Origin: Larix kaempferi | Taxonomy: Eukaryota > Streptophyta > Pinopsida > Pinales > Pinaceae | NCBI GenBank assembly: GCA_027924585.1 | Contig: BSBM01000870.1 | Location: 3,843,001 to 3,907,000, forward strand | Length of the DNA: 64,000 bases | Direction: 5' to 3' | Shown: positions 32,761-44,779 of the stretch, piece by piece | How positions within the stretch are numbered: position 1 is the first letter of the stretch | How the letters are laid out: each line of letters begins with the position of its first letter | Notes under the pieces: model-generated | Databases searched by the model: none | Told to the model about the DNA's origin: nothing | The model's input: only the letters and a program-made list of their open reading frames with translations | Translations under genes and position numbers: made by a program

Positions 32761-34060
32761 GATGACGCAAAAATTCCCACTTTCCAGGGGAACGGAAATA
32801 AACATCCCAAGTAGTATTGGTTCCTGTGTGAAGCAGTATGGACTGTGAAGCAGGTCTAGGATGAAGATATTAAAAATGGATAGCTAGTGATGACCCTCAG
32901 GGGCCATGCGTTCTACTGGTTTATGATGTTTACTAAGGTACCGACAAGGACTCCAAGAAAAACATTGGCACAGATCAAGGCGGGTATGATTGATGAATTT
33001 AGAAAACGAAAATCAGAGTCACAGTACGTCACCGAGATCAAATAAATCAAGCAATACCCAAATGAGCCGATATGGGAATTTGATCAACAGTATAAAAAAC
33101 ATTAATGGCAAAAGTAAGTTTCGGGATGAATGATATGCAACACAAGGAGTGGTTTATTGCAGGATTGGTGCCACACATCCGCGGACCGCTAATGCAACAA
33201 AAGGTAGCAACTCAAGCCGAAGGAGTGGAGATCGCAATGAAGCTGGAGGCTTCACCAATCGGCAAAGTAGGCATAGGAATGGATAGGATACAAGCACATT
33301 TGTCTAATTTAACAATCCAACTGCAAGATATGAAGAAGGGGAAAGAAGCCCGTGAAGATGTATGGTGCAGTAGATGTAAAATAGAGGGACATCCTAAGGA
33401 TAATTGTATAGAATTTCATGAATATTTGCAGTCAGGTGCACCAAATCCCCTCAGTCAGGGAGGGATGCCTTGGTGTCACGTCTGTCAAACTAGAGGACAT
33501 CGACCAGAAGAGTGTGTGTACCTAAAAAATATGGTGTCAAAGCCAGTAAATTTATATTGAAAATTTTGCAAATCGGTTGGCCACGACAAAAAAGAGTGCA
33601 GGGCTTACGACCTACTCCAAGAACGGACTGCCGATACATATTTTATGAAGGGGGAAGAGAAACCGATGGTACAATAATAATCGTAGTATACCCAACAGCA
33701 TCCTCATTATAACTAACCACTGCAGTATGATCAAGGCCAGTATGAGAAATCATAGTATGGCCAACCACAATATCCGCAACTGCAGTATCAACCACCATAG
33801 TATGGGAAACAACCATATCAACAAACACAGTATGGCCAACTACAGTATCCACCATATGGGCCACCGCGTGGAGGTTTTAGTGGAGGATTCTACGGAGGTC
33901 GAGGTGCCGGCGTAGGACGAGGAGGAGCTGCTGATGAGGACGAGGACCAATTATATGTTACAATTGTGGGCAGCAGGGGCATTATCAGAGGGATTGCCTA
34001 AATCCAACACCACAGTGAACTTATTGTAGCACTGTGGACCATGGTTTCAAAGACTATCCG
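32760..34060 (+). pseudogene. Gypsy-2 Gag with five CCHC knuckles
   Basis: The Gag core has LRGHAFYWFMMF, TLAQIKAGMIDEFRK and WEFDQQYKK, then FIAGLVPHIRGPLMQQKV (33105 onward, after one frameshift). Knuckles are C-x2-C-x4-H-x4-C at 33366-33407 (CSRCKIEGHPKDNC), 33474-33515 (CHVCQTRGHRPEEC) and 33956-33997 (CYNCGQQGHYQRDC). Two more, at 33558-33599 and 34016-34057, have the same spacing but TGA in place of the first Cys; the last one also has Tyr for the final Cys. Between knuckles 3 and 4 lies a Gln/Tyr/Pro/Gly-rich linker. Confidence 0.8.
33680..33940 (+). pseudogene. Gln/Tyr-rich linker in Gypsy-2 Gag
   Basis: In the knuckle frame the segment repeats QYGQPQYPQLQYQPP-like units, then a Gly/Arg tail (PPRGGFSGGFYGGRG). 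TAG and TAA interrupt it where Gln is expected. Composition is prion-like (Q/Y/G/P). An indel near 33940 shifts into the frame of knuckle 4. Confidence 0.7.
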
Positions 34061-35100
34061 CTACTCATCACAAAATGGAAAACTAAGAATCTACCCCCAC
34101 CTCCACAGAATCAGAATCAGAATACGCCACCGGCGGTGCAGAAGATATCAGCAGAGGTTAGAAGTCACACTGCAGCTATTGGAGTAGTGACCCAAGGAGA
34201 AGCTATGAAAGGAGTCGACAAGTCACAGGCTACCGTCCGACCAATGACACAAAAGCATGTCACATTTGATGTGGAAGCCGAGAGGGATGTTTTATTGAAA
34301 GCACGGGAGGCAATGAGACAGAGGAGGCAGACACCTCTTCACTAGGAAGAAGTTACCTATGACATGCCACCGACGTTCGACATGACGAAGTCGTAGAGAA
34401 AGGATAACACCTTAAGATCCTTATTGGAAAGTTTCCTGGAGTTGGAAAAATATGAGGATGTGTTGGCAGAAATATCCAACTTGTTGCATCGATGGGAGGG
34501 TGCACGCCAAGAGCGCACAATCAATCGCATACACAAGAGGAAGACGGGAAGAGAAATGTGGATTTCTGCACAAATCAGCGAATTTGATGTCGACTCAATA
34601 ATATTAGATCTAGGGTCAGATGTAAACATTTTGACTAAGAAGACCTAGGAAACTATGGGGAAACTAAAGTTGTCCTAGTCAACAGTACAACTGCGATTAG
34701 CGAATGAAAGTAAAGTGACTCCAATTGGTCGGGTGTGCCAGCTTCCAGTTGAAATCGAGGGACTCAAAACATACGCAAACTTTGATGTAATAGAGATTGT
34801 TGACAACAAAAGACCCTATCCAGTGCTACTAGGGATAGACTGGGTGATGGAGAACTAGGCTATCATCAACTTCAAGAAACGGACTATGTCATTCGAAAAT
34901 CACAAAATGAGGGTAGTCGCACCTCTTGATCCTGCAGAAGGGAAACGATATGTTGAATTGATCAGGGATGAATTCACTGAGGGATGGGACAGTCTATACA
35001 AAAGATCTGAAGATTACATTAATCCTGCCATAGATGGAGAGTTGGGATGGCGCAGTGTCAGTTCGGCGTCGTCAGATTCGGATGAGGCGCTTGAAAATTA
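34060..35100 (+). pseudogene. Gypsy-2 aspartic protease and preceding linker
   Basis: A Pro/Gln linker (LPPPPQNQNQNTPPAVQ) leads to the active-site loop ILDLGSDVNIL (Asp codon 34607-34609). IGRVCQLPVEIEGLKTYANF and the C-terminal PYPVLLGIDWVMEN follow. Loop form D-L-G-S is a known variant in plant Gypsy proteases. TAG codons at the Trp of KKT-W-E and elsewhere break it. Frame is constant from 34016 to 35100. Confidence 0.75.
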
Positions 35101-35850
35101 GCAGAATCAACTACATGAAGTATCATTCAAGAGGTGTGCATGTATCATACAGCCGCTGCGATGGGTAGCCACAAAATAATGTGCACTACCAACATATGAG
35201 GGTTTCCCAACTTGACTATGTTTCTCACCAAATTTGACGAAAAAGTGGCAAAACCACAACATCTACTAGCCTTGGAGGAAGCCCTAAAGTCTACACAAGC
35301 ACGATGGTGGGCGGCGTACAAGTCAAGTATCACAAACTAGCCACTATGTCGACACCTGATGGAGGTTAGGTTCAGTGACACTATAGGATACAACGGATGA
35401 AATTATGATGGAAGAGGAGATCCTAAGGAATGCTTGAATGAATGTCAAAGCCAATGGGACTTACGGGCGAAATAGGAATGGGTCCATGCATTCATTCACA
35501 CATTGGATGAAGTGCCACGAAGGTGGTATATCGCAGTAGAACTGCGACGTGGAACAACCTCTTGGGAACAACTAACAATTGGATTTAGCCAAACATTCAG
35601 TTTCTCCGACGAAAACCCCTTCATCCATAGTGCATTACAGGCAATTCGAAAGAAGGTATTTGAAGCAGTCCCGATAGAGCAACCACTGGAACTTTGGTGG
35701 ACTGCGACACCAGAAATGATGATGTAGTGCTACAATATCACAGGAGAACTATACGTTGAGGATGACCCGAGGACTACATATGTACCAGATTCAGAAGGAA
35801 GTCGCAGTGTCGAGGCACCATAAATTCCTTCCGACAAGTTTCATCAACCA
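35101..35850 (+). pseudogene. Gypsy-2 spacer with a second Gag-like segment
   Basis: Mostly broken. The frame 35503-35727 reads IHTLDEVPRRWYIAVELRRG and TTSWEQLTIGFSQTFSF, which has the W-Y-x-E-L...W-x-x-L...F spacing of a retrotransposon Gag core although it lies after the protease. It could be a Gag-like duplication or part of a pre-RT region found in this lineage. Confidence 0.4.
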
Positions 35851-37215
35851 TTGAAAATCAAGAAAGTGAACATTGGGTCGGGGGAGAATCCGAAATTTGC
35901 AAGTATTGGAGACTATTGGTATGAATCCACCATTGCCAAGATGACTGATCCATTGCATGAGTTTCAGGATTTTTCCCTAGCGAAATTCTCAGAGATGAAA
36001 GGAATTTTTAGGGACTTAGGTGAAATGAAAATCCCCCTGAAACCTGATGCAAATCTAGTCAAGTAGCGACCCTACAGGTTTAATCCGAGGTACAAGGAGC
36101 GGGTACAAGCTGAACTTGAGAGAATGTTGGATGCATGAATTATAGAACCAGTGGAGATATCAGAGTGGATCAGCCCGATGGTGGTCCAGGATAAGAAAAC
36201 TAGCGAAGTCTGAATCTGTGTCGATTGAAGGAAATTGAATGATGCCTACCGACACGATCCATTCCCAACACCATTCACGGATGAGGTGGTTGAAGGAGTG
36301 GGAGGTAAGGAAATATACTCTTTCACAGATGGGTTTTCGGGCTGCCACCAGATCAAAATTGCGAAGGAGGATCAACACAAGACCATGTTCATTACAGAAT
36401 GGGGATGTTTTCAGTATACGGTAATGCCATTCGGCCTGAGGAATGCACCAACAATCTTCTCAAGATTGGTAGTTGCTGCATTCAAGTACTACATCCATAA
36501 ATTATTGGCAGTATATATGGATGATTGGATAGTGTATGGGCTGGTTAAGGATCATGTCATGAATCTGTGGTTGATGCTATAAATATGTCGACAACACCAG
36601 ATCTCGTTGAACCTGAAGAAGTGAATTTTTTGTGCTATGTTTGGGATTTTTCTGCGGCACATTGTATGCAGGGAAGGGATGTTGGTTGACCCTACGAAGA
36701 TTGCGATTATTGTTGATCTAACACCACCAACAATAGTAAATAAATTGAGAGTGATTTTGGGACACACAGGATACTACCAAAATTTTATCAAAGGGTATGC
36801 AACGATCACGACACCAATGGAAAAACTATTGAAGAAGGATGCCAAGTTTGAATGGAATGAAGAATGCCAGAAGAGTCTTGATTTGTTTAAAGAAAAGATG
36901 GTTGCAGCGCCTATCTTAGTATTTTTGGATTGGATGAAGGAATTCCACGTTCATGTTGATGCATCATCAGTCACACTAGGAGTTATATTATCCCATCTAG
37001 GAGAAGAAGCGATTGACCACCCAATTGCATTCGAAAGTAGAAAGTTGTCTATTGCGGAGAAGAATTATACAATGACGGAAAAGGAAGGTTTGGCGATGGT
37101 CTACGCTCTACAGAAGTTTCGACACTACCTACTTGGAGGTCATTTTAAAATGTTCACTGATCATTCAGCACTCAAGTACCAAGTGAACAAGCCTGTGTTG
37201 GGCGGGAAAATTTGA
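35851..37215 (+). pseudogene. Gypsy-2 RT and RNase H
   Basis: One frame throughout. RT: RPYRFNPRYKERVQAELERM, EWISPMVVQDKK, LNDAYRHDPFPTPFTDEVV, FTDGFSGCHQIKIA, VMPFGLRNAPTIFSRL and active site YMDD at 36514-36525. RNase H: FHVHVDASSVTLGVILSH (first Asp), MTEKEGLAMVYALQKFRHYL (Glu) and FKMFTDHSALKY (second Asp). The RNase H catalytic set looks complete. Stops include TAG near 36064, TGA in V-x-I-C-V-D-x-R-K (36209-36230), TAA near 36580 and TGA at 37213. Confidence 0.9.
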
Positions 37216-37479
37216 CGATGGTTATTACTCTTTCAAGAATTCGACTTCGAGATCATTGTAAAGCCGGGGTGACTGAATGCAAGACCAGATCATTTTTCAA
37301 GGATCGAATCAGGAGAAGAACCAAGGAGTATTGATGAAGGACTACGCAATGCTCAATTATTCAGTGTCGGAATGGTCAACGATCATTATGAGCAAATTAT
37401 TCAGTTTTTGGCGACAGGGACGGAACCAAAGGAATTTAATACAAACCAAAAGAAACAGTTAGTTGTCAAGGCTGTAGAT

Positions 37480-38640
37480 TTCCAGCTAATCACCGAGAAA
37501 CTATAGAAAATGGGACCATATGAAATACTTCAACGGTATGTCCTTCCACGTGAACATGAAATGATTTTAGCAAAAGCTCATGATGGGATCGCAGGAGGAC
37601 ACTATAGAGGACGTGCCACTGCTAGGAAGATCCTTCAAGCTGGACATTGGTAGCTGAAGCTGCATGGAGATGCGGTGGACTATGCCAAAAGCCATGATGT
37701 ATGTCAAAGAATAGGGAAACCATCACGAAGGGATGAAATTACCTTAGTAACTAAAGTGACGCTGTAGGATTTTGACAAGTGGGAAGTCGACCTTGTGGTA
37801 CCCATCAACCCCCAAGGAAAAAGAACAGGATCACGATACATAATCATTGTGACATGTTATTTGACGTGATGGAAAGAAGCTGCACTAGTGAATGACTGCA
37901 TAGCGGTGACTGCAGCAAGGTTCCTTTTCGACAATGTGGTCACCAAGTTTGGGTGCCCAAAGATACTGATGAGTGACCAAGGCACTCACTTTGTGAATAA
38001 GACAATTGCAGCAATGATGGAGGAGTTCCAAATTCAACACAAGAAGAGTACCCCCATATCATACTCAAGCTAACATAACAGTTGAGGCGTTCAATAAAAT
38101 ATTGCAGCATGCACTTACAAAGGTGTGCAACATAGACCGAGATGATTGGGATTTGAATATTTCGGCGATACTTTGGGCGTATCGCACAACTTGAAAACGA
38201 TCAACCAACCAGACCCCGTTCAAGCTCGTTTACAGACAGGAAGTAGTCATGTCGATGGAGCATATTGTTCCAAGTCTGCGCATCGCAACAGCCACAAGGA
38301 TGAGCGATGATGGAGAACTTGAAGAATGATTTCCACAATTGATACAGCTCAATGAGGATAGGTTTATCGTGAGATTCTATCAAAAGGTAAAAAAGGATCG
38401 ACAGAAGAATTGGCATGACTGACACGTCAAACCAAACCATTTTTAGCAAGGAGATATGGCTCTATTATACGACAGTAAGTTTTCCAAGAATCCAAGTAAG
38501 GTGTAGATGCATTGGTTAGGTCCCTACACAATAAATTTTGTCACTAACAGAGGTGCGGTGCAGTTATAAATTTTAGATGGCATGTTGTTTCCAAAGCTAG
38601 TCAACAGGAATTGGTTGAATCCCTATCGCCATGACCAGGC
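37480..38640 (+). pseudogene. Gypsy-2 integrase
   Basis: N-terminal zinc region (AKAHDGIAGGHYRGRATARK, then KSHDVCQRIGK, where the first Cys is His); core with WEVDLVVPINPQG (first Asp), [12 protein letters not shown] (second Asp) and, after a frameshift near 38065, [16 protein letters not shown] (Glu). Then [21 protein letters not shown] and a GPY/F module (WLGPYTINFVTNRGAVQL). The frameshift and several stops inactivate it. Confidence 0.85.
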
Positions 38641-39611
38641 GCATCGCAACTGAGCAACGAAGTGCAAAAAAAAAAACAATGACACAAAAGTGGAAGCATG
38701 ATGAGGACGGATGCTCATCAACGGTTAGCACGTGGGAGTGGCAGGATGGAAAAAATGGATGCTCATTAATGTTTCACACGCGGGAGCCCACTCAACACAT
38801 TATTACTGCGATGCGAGATCAACAGTAGATGGCGGAAGTGTAAGATGACACACTCGAGAATGCAATCCGATAAAAATGTGAAAGATTTGATAATCATCCA
38901 GCAAGGATATGAGGCACAAGCATAAATACAAGCATAGATGAGTTAGGAGATTGAAGGCTTATGCACATTAGAAATGAAGTTAGTCAGTTGAACAAGGAAT
39001 TCCAAGGAAGCTGTGGAAATGGTACATTTCATTTCGAGCGGAAGCACTCCAGGTGTGCTAAGGGAAAGAATGACGAGTCTGCATGAACAACTAGCGAAGG
39101 AAGTGGCGTAGACACTTGGGAGGAACAAAGATGAGGTCTCACCCGGGATGTCTAAGAGAGTGGTAGGAGTTAGAAGAATCGTGGTCCCTGCGACCACAAG
39201 AACACCAGGGGTGGAGGCACGCTGGATCCAGCAATGAATAGTCAAATGTATGAAACAGATGTGCCAGAGCAGTTGGCTTGTTTCACAATTTGGTGACGTC
39301 GATGAAATTTTCCCCAGCCTGAAACAAGCATGAAGCACACCAACATACGCAGAATGGATAGATGAAGAAGGTTTGAAGAGGTTGTATGATGCATTCGAGA
39401 AGTACATGACAATGAACATGAGGCTGGAGGATGAGTTCGAGAAGTACATGACAGTGAAATAGAGACTGGAGGATGAGTTCAAGAAGTACATGACAACGAT
39501 CACAAGACTGGAGGATGGATTCAAGGAAGCACACAACAACAAACCAGAGCAGTACCAGAGGTGTCCAGCTGAGGTGGCTTAAGGGAGAGCCACAAGTTTG
39601 TGTTGGGGGCA
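38641..39611 (+). pseudogene. Gypsy-2 region after integrase with coiled-coil repeat
   Basis: About 970 bases between the integrase and the 3' LTR; broken plus-strand frames. Near 39340-39530 a 42-base unit occurs three times in tandem (EKYMTMNMRLEDEF and two variants). It encodes 14 residues, exactly two heptads, so it predicts a coiled coil. It could be an envelope-position extra ORF; no membrane segment is seen. The run GTTGGGGGCA before the LTR is the likely polypurine tract. Confidence 0.6.
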
Positions 39612-40360
39612 TGTTGGCACAGGGTTGGACTACATAAAGTTCGGAAGCCGACATCAGCGAATAAGGACAATCCACGGAAGAAAGGACCATTCATGGAGAA
39701 CAAGGAGCTGATGAATGCGCAAGATTGGTTTAGTTAGTTAGAATGGGTCATGTGGACCATTTTGTAACCATTTAGTTTGATATAAATAGGAATATGATTG
39801 TAAGCCTAAGGGCATCATAGATGGATCGACGAATAAGAGGCAAGTATCAATTTTGTATGGATCTGCGATAAGGGGTTTTGAATTGTCTATGTGAAGGTTA
39901 TACCACAGGTTTTGATGAATGCATGAAGATGTTCAGTTATGGTTATATCTTTTGTCTCTATTTCTGTTAAATGATGAATGCAAGTATTTGCGAAATGTTT
40001 AAGGTTTTTTGGTTTGGTAATTGTTGTTGATACGAATGATTAGTTTAACCATGTTAATGCGAATGTTGATTATACACTAAATATGCGAAAGGAATGAATG
40101 AATGCATGAACTGTTATCATGTTGCGAAGACACAATATCTGGTTTCCATAGTTGTAGAGTGAGAATTGATGTATGTCCTCCCCCCACTACGGAAATCTGG
40201 TTCCTGCAGCCTCGTTAATAATCTCGAGTGAGACTTCACTCGCTCTGCGAGTGTTGCTGGAAAGGGTAAAACCTTTATGGAATGGTGTTTAATGGTTTTT
40301 GGTCGATGTTTGTTGAAAACAGTGTGAGGTGAACCCCTGTCAAAATTCATTGTGTCAGCA
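39612..40360 (+). repeat. 3' LTR of Gypsy-2
   Basis: Starts TGTTGGCA, ends GTCAGCA, TATA box at 39781-39788. Followed by the target duplication TTATG. Confidence 0.93.
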
Positions 40361-41560
40361 TTATGCGAAACCTTGTGTAGATGGTACTTGCAACAATTGT
40401 GGTGGAATAACACTATGGAGTGAGTGCATCCATGAGAGTGAAGATCATCCATTTTGGCATACAATTGTTGAGAAACGTGTCTTCCAATACAATACCTATG
40501 AGTTACATGATGGGAAATAATGTCAGAGATTAAATTAGTGAATTCCTTATCAGTGACATTTTGGTTAAAATTAGCTTATTGTATTTCTAATTGTTCTATC
40601 TATTTATCTAATTCTTGATTTGTATTTCCCCTACAGGTGCAAGTATGTGATTTTATTACAGAGTTTCATGGAAAGATTCAACATTACATTCAGCATGTCG
40701 ATAGGATTGGTGGCAAGATGAACAGTTTAGAATATGTAGAGATACATGACACCTCAGAAAAATACTATTAGTGGATGATTTTTCTAGAAACTACACACTA
40801 AAACCACAAAATGAGATACAAATTCAATAATATCATTCAAGTCAAGTGATCATAATGGTAGATATCACTTGTATGTAGGGGTTGGATAGTAGTAAAGAGA
40901 AGCAGGTTATATTTAAAGAAAGTCACTTCTATATAAGTGATGACCAGACCCATGGAATCCATTTTGTGCAACACTACTTCCAATTGTTCTATGATCAGTT
41001 GATCACTAGGGATATACCAATTTTGACGACATTGGATATGGTTAGATGGTTTAGGAAAGTTCAAAATGCACGTGTATTTTAGTGGTTGTCATTTTTGTAC
41101 ATAAAATAGAAGTTGTTGCATGTAAGGAAATATTTTGAGACTAGACATGGAAAAACAGAGAATGATGGTGTGATTGCATGCATAAAATCTACTCTTCGAA
41201 GGGAAGAGATGAAGTTTATAGCTTCTCACCTTCGATATGCTACATCCATAGTTTATTGGTGTACAAGTGTGATGGGATAGCAATGAACAAGGAAAATCCA
41301 AGTGTGGAGAATTTTTAGGGAGGTGAGAGATGTTGACTGATCACACACATATTAGGTAAACACAATGCATGGAACTCAAAGATTTCATTTTATTAAAATC
41401 TCAGACAACTCATCCCATGAAATATGTATAAGAAATAAGGCTTGATTCTGTGTCCCTTGTAGCATTGATGAATGGGATGAGTGTGAATTATTAGAGTTGG
41501 TTGATACTTGGGATCAAGTTATGCTTGGTGGTGATATGCATATCTTGAATTAAATAATCC
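40361..41560 (+). pseudogene. Decayed DDE-transposase-like gene, part after Gypsy-2
   Basis: Pieced across stops, this reads: a zinc-type motif CVDGTCNNCGG; a block starting FHGKIQHYIQHVDRI and WQDEQFRICRD; LLVDDFSRNYTLKPQNEIQ, where the Asp sits like the first acid of a DDE fold; HFYISDDQTHGIHFV (second Asp); VRKYFETRHGKTENDGV; and a Cys cluster ACFCVPCSIDEWDECE-like near 41450. The order Cys motif, D-F-x-N-Y, S-D-D, H-G-K-x-x-x-D-G resembles transposase-derived proteins seen in many eukaryotes. The superfamily is not assigned. A stretch 40525-40636 ending in CCCCTACAG may be an intron. Dead by many stops. Confidence 0.5.
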
Positions 41561-42200
41561 CTTTGGAATAGGATGAAATGCTAACTTCTACAAATTATGA
41601 TCAAATATCGGATCTTCTACAAGTAGTTTTAATAATATCTTACATTGAGGCATTATGCATTATAATTTTAATCTATATGCTTGTGAAGTTTCCACGCAAT
41701 TTGGTGTGAAAATGAATAGTAAGAGGCACTAGTAGAGGTTGCCCCATTAGATGGGGGACACTACACTCCTTTGGTAACAGCGTTGAGGTATTGTGGTGCT
41801 CTTTGTCATTTTTTGGAATGTCGTAGTTGTTTGTGTGATGAAAATACTATGGCATGTTAAATATGGTGCATTTACATAAACATGGTGCACTAGTAGTTAA
41901 ATCACAACAATTGTTAATAATATTCATAGAGCCTATCAAACTAATTGGTGTTTTAACATTTAAGTAAGAGAATATTGAATGGTTTGTTATTATAAATGTA
42001 TTGCATTGTAGTGTCTGTGCGTTGATAAAATTGTAGTGTACCCTAAGTAGTGCCTTAACTTAAAATTCTCACACAACTAAATTTTACACAAATTTGATTA
42101 AAAAAATAATAATTTCAATTTTTAATGAGTATTAGGAATGCTAATTTCATATACATTGTTCATTATGATAGATATCATTATGAATGTAATTTGTATCTGA
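41561..42200. other. AT-rich stretch without visible gene
   Basis: No ORF, LTR end or tandem repeat that I can support. Confidence 0.4.
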
Positions 42201-43780
42201 ATCGAGGATGAAAATAAAAACACGTTGAACCATATATTTTTGTAAATGAGTGAGAAGCCTCAGATAGAGATAAGGATCTATTCCCACATTCGATTACATC
42301 TCAGACTTATCTATTTTCAAGGAATGTTGGCATCCTTAATTTTAATGATGAGTCTAACTCCCTCAAGGGGAACATGCACTTATTGGTGTAACTAATTCAC
42401 CATTGGGATCATGGTAGCCATGAATTTAGGGTTAGTCCCAATATTTTTGTTACCAAGCCATGGAGGGTTATTTCTATTTTATTACTAGGATGCCTAGGAA
42501 GGGGGGGAATTTTACCCATTTCCATTATCTACAATATGGTGTTGTGGGAGATATTTAGCTAATAGAAATCACTACCCAAGTAAATATTAGGTGGCTAGAG
42601 TCTAGGTGAATTTACATTATTTTGAATCAGAGGTTAGGTTCTTATCCCTTATGATAACAACACTAGCACATCATGTCTTTAATGAGAAATGCACTAGATT
42701 CCCTATGGTCTACTATATAGATATTTTATATTTTAGGCATGATGTAATTAGGTGGTATGTCATTATTTTATGATAATTTTGTATTTTTCTAGATCACTAT
42801 TGTAATATGTTTGAGGGGACACATATCTTCCCTATAGCTTCATAGCTATTTACTTTATTTTTTAGAGGATTTGAGTTTCTCATTAAAATTTCAACCACCT
42901 CCCTCCTATATTAATGAATGTTATGTGTATAAAAAGGTGGAGGCAAATATTTCTCAAGAGGGGTGGGGAGGAATAGCCATGTAGGCTAGTGAGCATATGT
43001 TTTGGATTTATTATCTAGTTGGTACCATCATATCCATGACCTTGTGAGGTATACATTTACTAGTATGGATTGGAAAATATGTACAAATATTCTCTTTAAT
43101 AAATATGAGATAACAAACTAAATGGGTGATATTAATTTTATCTTCTAATTATTCTACCGGTATACTTTTTTTTTATGTAATTGATTACAATATCTTGTTT
43201 AAATTTTTTAGTTATTGTTGTCTATTATTTTGTAGATATTTTATTTTATATTATTGATGAGGGTGTTCTCTAGTTTGATGCATGTATGGTTGCGTTAAAT
43301 GATCCAAATCTTCCATAGAGACTAGATCATTGCTTTTTTCATCATGTGAAAAATATGTTATGTACATGGTTGGTTCATTCTAGAGTGGTGCTAGTATGAC
43401 CTTGATTGATTGTGTAGGGCCCTTATCTCATAGATATATATGCAAGACTTACCTATGATATGATTTTATTGATGCATCAAATTGTTCATTTCCTCAACAA
43501 AATCCAATGGTCTAGAGCTCGTCCATCATCTTATTTAATTTATCTTCTAAGGACATTAATCCTTCACCTCTTTCTCCTCCTACACCTTTGGATTCTCCTC
43601 CTCCACCATCATGTCACCCTCCTACTCCTTCACTTATGCCACTAATTTCACCACCTACTATTTCACTTGATACTCCATCAGCTTCACCAATTGCACCACC
43701 TACTGCACCATCCATCGATCCACTACCTACCATACCTACTACACTAGATACTAATCATATAGTCTGCATGGTTTTGTAAG
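42200..43780 (+). pseudogene. Decayed ORF of unknown family with Pro-rich C-terminus
   Basis: Plus-strand pieces such as LMRNALDSLWSTI (42680-42720), VEANISQEGWGGIAM (42945-42985) and a Pro/Ser/Thr-rich end (43560-43760, SPPPPSCHPPTPSLMPLI) look like one broken gene. A T-rich tract ending TTTTGTAG near 43235 might be a splice acceptor. The remains are too few to name a family. Confidence 0.25.
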
Positions 43781-44429
43781 GTGATATAGATGTTATTTGA
43801 GAGATATATTAGATTATGGGTGATTTATTATATATTGGAGGTACTAATGAGTCTAGGATTGGTGGTGGACCTAAAAGTAGTTGAAATGTATATTAATTTA
43901 TTAAATGCTCATTATTTGATATGCATATATGACTTAAGATGTATATTTGACATATACATTACTTTTGAAATTATCATTGAGATACATTATGCATTTTCAT
44001 ATCACGTTAATGTTGATGTTGTTTTTTTTATAAAATGTATTACGTATATATTAATCATTTCTCTATTTTTAAATTAAATTTCAAATGCCATATAATGTTT
44101 ACCTATTTTCCAAGGTGAATTCTTTGTTTTCCAAGAAGATATGATATGATGATTATACATTTTTAGAGACTTTCATGTCCCGTCAACAATGATCATTGGA
44201 TCAAGTTCCTAACCCAACCAATCCCTTGGGTTGAGGAGACAACTTTATTTCCTATGGGGTTAATTTTGAATTCAGGCATTTAATTAATTAGGAGTGTGAT
44301 TTAATTTTTGTCTAAAGATTATTATGCACCTGGAATAATTATTTTACATGCATTTATTATTTTTTTCATAAATAAATGAGGATAATGCTCCAATAGGGCA
44401 CATTAGTTGATGAGGTTGACTTGTAGATG

Positions 44430-44700
44430 ACTTGAAGAATAAGTTAAGAAGAAAGCATCCAAATCTAGAAAATCAAGAAAAATGAAAGAAAGATAGAGCA
44501 AATCAGAAAAACAACATAAAGCATAAAGCAACACAAAAGAAGAACGGAGGATGAATCAGAAAAGCAAGAAAGTACATAAAGAAGGAAAAATCAGAAAATC
44601 TAGGAAAAGAAGAAAAATACAAAGCAGAAAGCATAAAATCAAGCAAAAAAGGAAAAAGAAGGAAAGGAAAGTAAGAAGGAAAAAGGAAGGAAAGATAGCT
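44430..44700 (+). repeat. Purine-rich tract
   Basis: About 270 bases, almost entirely A and G on the plus strand, with recurring GAAAAGAAG and CATAAAG-like pieces. It is followed at 44760 by CTATATAAATG, a plausible TATA box. The pair suggests the promoter half of an old LTR or a TATA-promoter remnant; no boundaries can be set. Confidence 0.4.
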
Positions 44701-44779
44701 TTATGTATCCACTCAACAGGGTGCATTAGACAAAAAGACTTTCTCCTCAATTCATCCTCTCTATATAAATGAATGAGTG

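Larger units (their letters stand above)
31050..40360 (+). mobile_element. Full-length, decayed Ty3/Gypsy element (Gypsy-2)
   Basis: 9.3 kb with LTRs of 745 and 749 bases and target duplication TTATG (31045-31049 and 40361-40365). Order: LTR, primer site, gag with several zinc knuckles, protease, RT, RNase H, integrase, an extra region with a coiled-coil repeat, LTR. LTRs differ by roughly 10% by eye. Dozens of in-frame stops, mostly where Gln, Trp or Arg would be expected. It is inserted in a transposase-like pseudogene. Confidence 0.93.

Noticed and set aside
44551-44772. Lys/Arg-rich 73-codon frame as a basic protein
   Set aside because: Direct translation of the purine-rich tract.
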